Source of the DNA: Opitutales bacterium UBA2995
Lineage (GTDB): Bacteria; Verrucomicrobiota; Verrucomicrobiia; Opitutales; UBA2995
Assembly: GCA_002346535.1 (NCBI GenBank)
Contig: DDZZ01000074.1
Location: 1 to 48,125 of the forward strand
Reading direction: 5' to 3'
Length of the DNA: 48,125 nucleotides
Shown here: one piece after another, positions 41,745 through 48,125 of the stretch
How the letters are laid out: every line of letters begins with the position of its first letter
Position numbering within the stretch: position 1 is the stretch's first letter
Position numbers and translations under genes: made by a program
Notes under the pieces: generated by a model
What the model was told of the DNA's origin: nothing
What the model saw: only the letters and a program-made list of their open reading frames with translations
Databases searched by the model: none

Positions 41745-43979
41745 ATGCAAAAAAATACAATAAGATTAGTTAGGCCTGCGGCTTTAATGAGTCTGGTTGT
41801 GATGGGCTTCGCACAAGAGCCGAAAACCAGCAACGCTCCATTTTTGACTCCTGAACAAGCAGTGGCGAAGATGGATATTCCCAATGGGTTCGAGGTCTCG
41901 ATTTTCGCGGCGGAACCGGATATTGCGGAACCCATCGCTTTTTGTTTCGATGACCGTGGACGAATCTGGGTCATTGAGAACATCAATTACGTAAACCGAC
42001 GGACACACACGTTGGGCGAGGTCAGCCGAATCAAGATACTCGAGGATACCAATGGGGATGGGGTTTTCGATAAAAAGAAAACCTTTATGGATGATATTAC
42101 GTTTAGCTCAGGAATAGCCTTGGGCTTTGGAGGGATCTATTTAGGATCACCACCTCACCTGAGTTTCATTTTGGATGCGGATGGTGATGATATTCCTGAT
42201 GGCCCGGCGCAAGTGTTGTTGGACGGTTGGGGTATCGATGACCGCCACGAAACACTGAATAGTTTTATCTGGGGACCTGACGGTTGGTTGTACGGATGCC
42301 ATGGCGTTTTCACAAACTCCTATGTAGGCAAACCGGGAGCGAGCGACGACGAGCGACAGTATATCGATGCGGGAATCTGGCGGTATCACCCCACGAAGCA
42401 CGAGTTTGAGATATTTGCCCGCGGACTTTCGAATCCTTGGGGATTCGATTTCAACGATCACGGGCAGGGTTTCGCGACCTGCTGCGTCATACCGCATTTA
42501 TTTCATGTTTCTCAGGGAGGGGTTTATCACAAGCAAAGCAAAGCGCATGTGAATCCTTTTATTTACGATGACATCAAGACCATTCGCGATCACACCCACA
42601 AGTCAGCTCATGGAGGAGCGCGCTTCTATTTGGCAGATACATTTCCGCCCGAATATAGGAATCGGCTTTTTATGTGCAATATTCATCAGCATGAGGTCCT
42701 AACCGATGTCATGACACGGTCGGGTTCGGGCTTCATCGGAAGTCATGGTGACGACTTCATGCCGACAAATGATCTCGCCTGGGTTGGTTTCAGCTTGGAG
42801 ATCGGCCCAGAAGGAGCCGTCTACATTCTCGATTGGCATGATACCGATATTTGCGGCAATGCGATAAACTTTCCGAATAGTGGACGAATCTATCGCATTC
42901 TGCCTGAAGACGCTCCCGCGATTGAACGGCCTAACCTACGCGAGCTTTCGGACCTCGAATTGGTCGAGATGCAGCTGCATGCAAGCGATTGGTATGTGCG
43001 ACACGCCCGAACTTTGCTGCAAGCGCGGGCAGCCAATGGGAAACTGGACACCCGCGCCGTTCATGAGAAACTGGTTGAACAATTCTACGATGCACCGACC
43101 TCCGGTAAGCGCTTGAGAATGGTGTGGGCGGCCTGGGTAACGGGCTACTACGAAGGTAAGCGAGGCGAAAGTCGATTGCATTGGCTGCTCAACAACGGGG
43201 AAGAATACGAGCGAGCCTGGGCGATTCAATTTCTAGCAGAAAATCGTATGTATACTTCAAATACACTATCCCGTTTTGAAGAACTGGCAAAGAGTGACCC
43301 TTCACCGGTGGTGCGGCTTTATCTGGCGTCGGCCTTGCAGCGAATGGAGTTTGAGGATCGATGGCCGATCCTGGAAGCCTTGGCGAGCCGTAAAGAAGAT
43401 CGTAAGGATGCAAACATTCCTCGCATGTTGTGGTTCGCGCTTGAGCCTATGGTTCCCGACAATCCGAAGCAGGCTTTGGAACTGGCCTTGCGCAGTGGCG
43501 CAAGCAACCTGCAGGAATTCACCGCACGGCGGATGCTTGGTGTAACGGATAAATCGAAAGTAGATTTCAATAAGGCCATTAGCAAGATTGCTCCCGGCTT
43601 TATTTTCAAAAGGGGCAGGGATATCAAACTGTTGGATAGCTTTCGCAATCAAGTGGCCTTGCAAACGCATCCAGTGGATCAAAGACGATCATTCAGCATG
43701 GTTCGCAATGTTTCCATCCCTGAGGGAAAGGAAACGACTTTAAAACTTCGAACCAGTTATCATCCACACGGAGATTGGCAAATGAAGGTCAGCGTGGGAC
43801 GGAAGGTACTACTCCAGGAAGTCGTAAGCTACGAGACCGAGAAAGACGAGTGGATGAATCGAGAATTCGACTTGTCGGGCTACGCGGGAACGAGCGTAGA
43901 AATCGAACTCGAAAACAAAGCCAATGGCGGAAACAATGAATTCGGCTACTGGGGTAAGGTGGAAGTCGTGAGCGAGTGA
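41745..43979 (+). CDS. PVC-type membrane-bound dehydrogenase-domain protein
   Basis: The 744-residue protein begins with a signal peptide and the mature part starts EPKTSNAPFLTPEQAVAKM. The propeller block DIPNGFEVSIFAAEPDIAEP and WVIENINYVNRRTHTLGEVS, with SGIALGFGGIYLGSPPHLSF and GPDGWLYGCHGVFTNS, is the PVC dehydrogenase signature. Many relatives carry a C-terminal CxxCH cytochrome domain; this one ends with HEAT-like and beta-rich parts and no CxxCH, since the cytochrome is the separate gene just upstream. The start may be GTG 41742 or ATG 41745. The substrate is unknown, probably a sugar or alcohol. Confidence 0.83.
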   Translation: MQKNTIRLVRPAALMSLVVMGFAQEPKTSNAPFLTPEQAVAKMDIPNGFEVSIFAAEPDIAEPIAFCFDDRGRIWVIENINYVNRRTHTLGEVSRIKILEDTNGDGVFDKKKTFMDDITFSSGIALGFGGIYLGSPPHLSFILDADGDDIPDGPAQVLLDGWGIDDRHETLNSFIWGPDGWLYGCHGVFTNSYVGKPGASDDERQYIDAGIWRYHPTKHEFEIFARGLSNPWGFDFNDHGQGFATCCVIPHLFHVSQGGVYHKQSKAHVNPFIYDDIKTIRDHTHKSAHGGARFYLADTFPPEYRNRLFMCNIHQHEVLTDVMTRSGSGFIGSHGDDFMPTNDLAWVGFSLEIGPEGAVYILDWHDTDICGNAINFPNSGRIYRILPEDAPAIERPNLRELSDLELVEMQLHASDWYVRHARTLLQARAANGKLDTRAVHEKLVEQFYDAPTSGKRLRMVWAAWVTGYYEGKRGESRLHWLLNNGEEYERAWAIQFLAENRMYTSNTLSRFEELAKSDPSPVVRLYLASALQRMEFEDRWPILEALASRKEDRKDANIPRMLWFALEPMVPDNPKQALELALRSGASNLQEFTARRMLGVTDKSKVDFNKAISKIAPGFIFKRGRDIKLLDSFRNQVALQTHPVDQRRSFSMVRNVSIPEGKETTLKLRTSYHPHGDWQMKVSVGRKVLLQEVVSYETEKDEWMNREFDLSGYAGTSVEIELENKANGGNNEFGYWGKVEVVSE

Positions 43980-44718
43980 ACTTACTCGCTACTGGATGCT
44001 GGGTTCTATTAGCTTGATAAAAGTAACCAGCATCCAAAATCCAGCGTTGACCGCACTCCGGATAGCGACTTCCTGCTAATCTGTATCCTTCCTCAAACCA
44101 ATAAGGATTCTTTGTTCAAGCCAGCCAGACAGTTGCATCAACCCTCTGGAGCGTACTGAACATAACCAAACTTCCATGGCTTATAATGTCCCAGCAATCG
44201 CCCGAAATGCTGACGATATCACCGGCGCATTTGAAGGTGTATTGTTAGGTAATGCAGCTGGCTTCTGATTTTAGTAAGCTAGCCGGACAGATACACATTC
44301 ACTACAACAGAGGGTGGGATCTGCAGCAATTACCGGCTGTATCGTAGGCATCGCCATTACCATTATAAGCAGTCGTCTGATGTTAGGCAGCCTGGTCCAA
44401 CTGTCCTAAAACTTCCCGAAGCCACAACTACAGTTTGATCTCCTCAGCGGCTTTTTTGGAGGTATTCAGCAATTTGGAACGCTCAGACATATTGCAATTG
44501 GAGACTTTGAAGGCACGTTATTTAATGGTTGTGTCGTTAGGGCCATGGTTGTGGCCCGTCGGCACTTCGAAGAGGATTGCATGAGAGAGAAATCTGAAAG
44601 GTTAGCAGGTAACTGAAACTATGTTGAATATGCCAGTCGCTTCTAACTGGTAGCAATTATCTAGAAACGAGCATCCGAAAAGGTTACTGAATTCTGACCA
44701 CTGATTACTGATTTTGCC
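43980..44718. other. Gene-free, probably degenerate region
   Basis: I could not identify a gene in these 739 bases. Several short frames (for example around 44176-44268 and 44510-44616) are weakly protein-like but interrupted by stops. A hairpin at 43993-44036 follows the dehydrogenase gene. Confidence 0.4.
43993..44036. terminator. Hairpin after the dehydrogenase gene
   Basis: TGGATGCTGG (43993-44002) and CCAGCATCCA (44027-44036) are perfect inverted copies 24 bases apart, 13 bases after the stop of the PVC dehydrogenase gene. It could be a terminator or an intergenic palindrome. Confidence 0.5.
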
Positions 44719-45516
44719 TTACTTATGCTTCCAAACCGGCTGTCGCTTCTCTAAAAAGGCAGAAAATCCTTCTTGTGCATCGTCGGCCATCATATTGCGA
44801 GCCATCACCTCTCCAGTATAGGCATAGGCCTCCCGCATACCCATTTCGATCTGCTTATAAAACATTTCCTTTCCCATGGAGATAGCCACGGCAGACTTGG
44901 CGACAATTGCATCGGTATACTCTTTCACAACGGCATCCAACTCATCCGCAGGCACAGCGCGATTGATCAAACCTTTGCGCTCGGCTTCTGCCGCACTGAT
45001 GAATTCACCTGTCAAAAGGATTTCCATGGCTTCCTTGCGCGAAAGATTTCGGCTGACTGAAACGGAGGGCGTCGAACAAAACAGTCCGAAACGAACGCCT
45101 GACGTGGCAAACCTTGCCGTATCGGCTGCCACTGCCAGATCGCAGACTCCTACTAATTGACAGCCGGCTGCAGTCGCAATCCCATTGATCTTGGCTATCA
45201 CCGGTTGCGGCAATTGGATGAGGGACATCATCATGCGGCTACACTGCTGGAAAAGGGCGTCGTAAAAGTCCTTCTCCGGATGGGCTCGCATCTCCTTGAA
45301 ATCGTGACCGGCACAGAACGCTTTGCCCTCGGCAGTGAGCACAACTACCCGCACGTTCGGATCGACAGCAATGCTGTCCAACTCGTGCTGCATCGCAGTC
45401 AGCATCTCTGAAGAAAGCGGGTTGTATTTATCCGGTCGGTTTAGGGCCAGGGTTGCAACACCTTCGTTATCCTCCCGTAGGAGCAAAGCTTCTTTCACGG
45501 TTGTCGTTTTGTCCAT
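44719..45516 (-). CDS. Enoyl-CoA hydratase/isomerase family protein, ECHDC3-like
   Basis: The 265-residue crotonase fold starts at ATG 45516 after a good ribosome-binding site (GGCAGG). The first oxyanion-hole segment AFCAGHDFKEM is normal, and the second reads GIATAAGCQLVGVCDLAVAAD. In active hydratases the GCE glutamate and a second glutamate about 20 residues later act as catalytic residues. Here they are Gln and, at the second place, part of FATSGVRFGLFCSTPSVSV, so both are missing. The FCSTP stretch matches the ECHDC3 group. Hydratase activity is therefore unlikely; another acyl-CoA reaction or a regulatory role is possible. Confidence 0.82.
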   Translation of the reverse strand: MDKTTTVKEALLLREDNEGVATLALNRPDKYNPLSSEMLTAMQHELDSIAVDPNVRVVVLTAEGKAFCAGHDFKEMRAHPEKDFYDALFQQCSRMMMSLIQLPQPVIAKINGIATAAGCQLVGVCDLAVAADTARFATSGVRFGLFCSTPSVSVSRNLSRKEAMEILLTGEFISAAEAERKGLINRAVPADELDAVVKEYTDAIVAKSAVAISMGKEMFYKQIEMGMREAYAYTGEVMARNMMADDAQEGFSAFLEKRQPVWKHK

Positions 45517-45656
45517 TTTCCTGCCTTTGATTGTACATAAACACTTATTCACACCTAAAATGGCGCTGAAAGTCAACGGTGACGGATGGGTCTCTAGATT
45601 AGAAATGCTTCATAGCACTTAGTATTTTCTTCAACCACAACTGTCGAAAAATTCGG

Positions 45657-45674
45657 CGCAGCGAGGACGCTGCG
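45657..45674. terminator. Hairpin downstream of metY
   Basis: CGCAGCG-AGGA-CGCTGCG is a 7-bp GC-rich stem about 100 bases after the metY stop on the minus strand. It could be a terminator or an intergenic palindrome. Confidence 0.45.
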
Positions 45675-45774
45675 GCCCTACCAATTTTCGTTGTAAAGGT
45701 AAGGCGAGAGCATCCTTGCTCCGCCGTTTGAACCTAGGAGAACAAATGGATACCTGCTTTAATACCAAAGCAAT

Positions 45775-47067
45775 TCAGGCCAAAGACCGATTCAGGTCGG
45801 CAATCAGGTCATCGACCGATTCAAGCCCAATCGACAAACGGATCACTTCATCCCCGGCACCCGCGGTGATTCGCTGTTCATCGGTTAACTGGCGGTGCGA
45901 CGTTGAGGCCGGGTGCAGGATCAAGGATTTTGTGTCCCCGATGTTGGCCAAGTGGCTAAACAAATTGACACTTTCAACCATGCGAATCCCTGCATCAAAT
46001 CCTTCCTTGAGACCAAAGGTGAAAACCGAACCAGCCCCTTTGGGCATGTATTTCTCCTGCAATGATTTGTAAGGACTCGACTTAAGGCCGGCATAAGAAA
46101 CCCACGCAACGGTCGGATGGGATTCCAAATATTCCGCAATTTGAAGCGCGTTCGCGCAGTGCCTGTCCATGCGAATGGGTAAGGTTTCAATTCCTTGCAA
46201 GGTCTGCCAGGCATTCATCGGTTGTTGGCTCGCCCCCAGATCGCGCAGGCTCACGGCGTGGCCGTAAGTGGTGTACGCGAGATTGCCGAATGTTTCGGCA
46301 AAAGTCAGTCCGTGATATTCCGGCGCCGGTTGGCCAAGGCTGGGAAATTTATCCGGGAAATTCAGGAATGGAAACTCACCCGTATCGGTGACGACGCCTC
46401 CCAACGAACTGCCATTACCCGACAGAAATTTCGTCGTTGAGTTGACCACAATATCAGCACCCCACTCAACCGGCCTACAGAGATAAGGGGTTGCTAACGT
46501 GTTGTCGACGACCAGAGGAATGTCGGCTTCGTGAGCGATCTCCGCAACCGCTTCGATGTCAACAATCACGCCACCAGGATTGGCGAGGCTTTCCAGAAAA
46601 ATAACGCGGGTCTTATCGGTGAGTGCTTTGCGAAAATTCTCAGGATTATCAGGATCTACAAATACGGCATGCCAATCGAATTTTTTGTAGCTGTTGCCCA
46701 TCTGGTTGAGCGAGCCGCCATACAATTTGTTCGACGCGATAATTTCGCAACCCGGAGACATCAAGGGAAACAACGCCAGGATCTGGGCCGCATGACCAGA
46801 CGCCGTAGCCGTACCGCCAATACAACGTTCAAGGGCTGCGATCCGTTCCTCGAGCACAGCGACCGTGGGATTATTTAAGCGCGAATAAATAAATCCCGGC
46901 TGCTGCAAATTAAACAATGAGGCCGCCTGATCGGAGTCGTGGAACACATAGGACGTGTTCTGAAAAATAGGTGTTTGTCGGGCGCCTGTGATCGATTCAG
47001 GAGAGGCGCCAGCATGTATGGCCATCGTCTCAAATCCAAAAGGGTCTTGTTGAGCATCTTCACTCAT
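45775..47067 (-). CDS. metY: O-acetylhomoserine aminocarboxypropyltransferase / sulfhydrylase
   Basis: The 430-residue pyridoxal-phosphate enzyme belongs to the Cys/Met metabolism family; MetY makes homocysteine from O-acetylhomoserine and sulfide. The start FETMAIHAGASPESITGARQ and FIYSRLNNPTVAVLEERIAAL are typical. The PLP-binding segment VVNSTTKFLSGNG holds the Schiff-base lysine, and PLVVDNTLATPYLCRP supplies the cofactor Asp. Length matches MetY (about 430), longer than MetB/MetC (about 380). The start shares one base with the stop of the upstream CoA-binding gene, so they are translationally coupled. Confidence 0.93.
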   Translation of the reverse strand: MSEDAQQDPFGFETMAIHAGASPESITGARQTPIFQNTSYVFHDSDQAASLFNLQQPGFIYSRLNNPTVAVLEERIAALERCIGGTATASGHAAQILALFPLMSPGCEIIASNKLYGGSLNQMGNSYKKFDWHAVFVDPDNPENFRKALTDKTRVIFLESLANPGGVIVDIEAVAEIAHEADIPLVVDNTLATPYLCRPVEWGADIVVNSTTKFLSGNGSSLGGVVTDTGEFPFLNFPDKFPSLGQPAPEYHGLTFAETFGNLAYTTYGHAVSLRDLGASQQPMNAWQTLQGIETLPIRMDRHCANALQIAEYLESHPTVAWVSYAGLKSSPYKSLQEKYMPKGAGSVFTFGLKEGFDAGIRMVESVNLFSHLANIGDTKSLILHPASTSHRQLTDEQRITAGAGDEVIRLSIGLESVDDLIADLNRSLA

Positions 47068-47567
47068 TACCTTAAGTATGCCCGGCTTCTTTTAGCCGTA
47101 ATGACGTTGCTGTTAAAACCGCCCCAAGAAAGTTCGCCAAACAGTCGAGAATATTCGATTTTCGGACAGCGGTTCATGATGACCGTCTTCCCCTTGGCCT
47201 CGGCTTTGGCCGCCGCCTCATCGTTACGCACGGAGATCTGCATCCATATGACATCGGCATCGATTTCAAGTGCTTCGTCCGTGATCGGACCCGCCGCCGC
47301 GGAGCCACGAAAGATATCGACCATATCCACTCTCTCAGGAATGTCTTTCAGGCTGGCGTAGCAAGGGACAGCGAGAATATCTTCACCCGCCGCGCGAGGA
47401 TTTACGGGAAAAACCGTGTAGTCCTTCGCCAACAAATACTTCATGACAAAGTAACTGGGTCGGTTCCAGTTGGCGCTGGCTCCCACCATGGCGATCGTCT
47501 TGACCCTCCCCAGGACGTTCCGAAGGTGCTTATTCGTATAGTGATCGTGATCGATTTTTTCGGCCAT
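47067..47567 (-). CDS. CoA-binding domain protein (YccU type)
   Basis: The 166-residue protein is a single Rossmann-like CoA-binding domain: TIAMVGASANWNRPSYFVMK with the GAS loop near residue 27, then VFPVNPRAAGEDILAVPCYAS and MQISVRNDEAAAKAEAKGKT. Family members bind CoA, but their role is not settled. It overlaps the metY start by one base (TAATG), which fits the frequent linkage of this family with methionine genes. A GGGAGG sequence lies upstream of its start. Confidence 0.88.
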   Translation of the reverse strand: MAEKIDHDHYTNKHLRNVLGRVKTIAMVGASANWNRPSYFVMKYLLAKDYTVFPVNPRAAGEDILAVPCYASLKDIPERVDMVDIFRGSAAAGPITDEALEIDADVIWMQISVRNDEAAAKAEAKGKTVIMNRCPKIEYSRLFGELSWGGFNSNVITAKRSRAYLR

Positions 47568-47869
47568 AAACGTAAAGCTGACCCAGATCCTCCCTCATTG
47601 CAAGATTAGGGTCTTTTCTCGATGTTGGATTCGGGTTCTTGGGGACTCGATGCACGTAATCCGAAACTAGTTTCTAGCTACCCGTCATCATGCATTTCCG
47701 CCTTCCATCAATAGAGCGTGGCATGTCCACATGCACGACCTACACGCCACAATTCTGCCAGTTCCGGTTGCAAACGTCCGTTTCACTTTTGAGAATGGAT
47801 CGAATATGCTCTCACGTCTAAAAGATAGGCATGGGGTGAAACCGCTGAGCCATGGAATTAGAAATAAGA
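47568..47869. other. Intergenic region, nothing recognised
   Basis: I see no gene, RNA or strong hairpin in this stretch between the CoA-binding gene and the transposase remnant. Confidence 0.3.
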
Positions 47870-48070
47870 CTGCTTTTGTTACGGGGGGCGTCAGGTTTGG
47901 GCCTGGTCATAGAGCCCTTTGCGGCCTTCACGCAGAAAGCTCCACTTTTAGCCGGTCGGTTTGCTTATCCCGTAAGCACGACAGAGTTCATTCATGTTAA
48001 CTCTGGGTTGAATGGCCTCTAGAGCGAATGTATAGCGTTCGTCCATTAGATTGATCTCCTTCCACGGCAT
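47870..48070 (-). mobile_element. Degenerate IS481-like transposase N-terminus
   Basis: The minus strand from an ATG at 48070 reads MPWKEINLMDERYTFALEAI and MNELCRAYGISKPTG, then a TAA where a Tyr codon is expected, then KWSFLREGRKGLYDQAQT and a further stop. This is the helix-turn-helix head of IS481-family transposases (MPWKE-x-x-MD-x-R start, CRAYGIS-x-x-TGYKW motif). The rve catalytic domain is not recognisable further on. Two in-frame stops show that the element is dead. Confidence 0.78.
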
Positions 48071-48125
48071 ACGCCGTAGTTGAGTTCACTTGCTGTTCAA
48101 AAGCAAAAACCGTAAACCTTGTTAT

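Noticed and set aside
44160..44620. Decayed membrane or toxin gene after the PVC dehydrogenase
   Set aside because: Short hydrophobic stretches exist but stops are frequent and no family could be recognised.
47731..48000. 89-codon plus-strand frame
   Set aside because: It partly shadows the transposase remnant on the other strand, and its composition is not protein-like.
1..48125. CRISPR arrays, tRNA or rRNA genes, riboswitches, prophage or defence systems
   Set aside because: Looked for by eye on both strands; no regularly spaced repeats, tRNA-like T-arm sequences or related gene sets were seen.

Overview
The window looks like chromosomal DNA of a Gram-negative member of the Verrucomicrobia, most likely the Opitutae side of the phylum. 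The evidence is the mix of families. A cell-division cluster (mraZ, rsmH, ftsL-like, ftsI), lpxB and a LolD-type ATPase imply an outer membrane with lipid A. DUF1501 and DUF1549/DUF1553 proteins, a PVC-type dehydrogenase with its c-type cytochrome partner, sulfatases, Tat-exported enzymes and a PEP-CTERM remnant are typical of the Planctomycetes-Verrucomicrobia group. This assignment is an inference from gene content; no rRNA gene is present.

Layout. 1-3909 (minus): mraZ, a possible small ORF, rsmH, an ftsL-like gene and ftsI, with a candidate MraZ operator upstream. 4031-6676 (plus): tlyA, nadK and a GNAT acetyltransferase. 6781-12365: a broken PEP-CTERM gene, a periplasmic-chaperone-like protein, miaA (minus), a GT4 glycosyltransferase and a broken LpxH-like phosphoesterase. 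12393-19256: trpA (minus), the tetrapyrrole/cytochrome cluster hemH-ccsA/hemX-hemA (plus), then an overlapping minus-strand operon of LolD-type ATPase, Gfo/Idh/MocA oxidoreductase and lpxB. 19447-31845 is an accessory catabolic zone: sulfatase, NahK-like sugar kinase, an Nramp-related transporter lacking the usual metal motifs, a TIM-barrel protein, a Tat-exported D-threonine-aldolase-like enzyme, a sodium:solute symporter and DoxX. 31980-43979 is a PVC-style module: DUF1501 and DUF1553 proteins, a PQQ-propeller protein with inserted EF-hands, a sialidase-like protein, a Dabb-domain protein and a cytochrome/dehydrogenase pair. 44719-47567 (minus): an ECHDC3-type crotonase, then a CoA-binding protein coupled to metY. 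The last 250 bases carry a decayed IS481-like transposase.

The most striking overall property is decay. About ten broken genes lie between intact ones: PEP-CTERM protein, LpxH-like enzyme, cytochrome c tail, two orphan Tat signal regions, PVC cytochrome, a sulfatase/second-gene chimera, aldo/keto reductase, sulfatase head and transposase. Several are reduced to the first or last part of the gene, as expected from internal deletions. Palindromic intergenic elements occur in the same zones. I found no CRISPR array, tRNA, rRNA, prophage or recognisable defence system. The best candidates for new biology are the non-canonical Nramp-related transporter, the small ORF inside the division cluster, the EF-hand/PQQ protein and the decay pattern itself.
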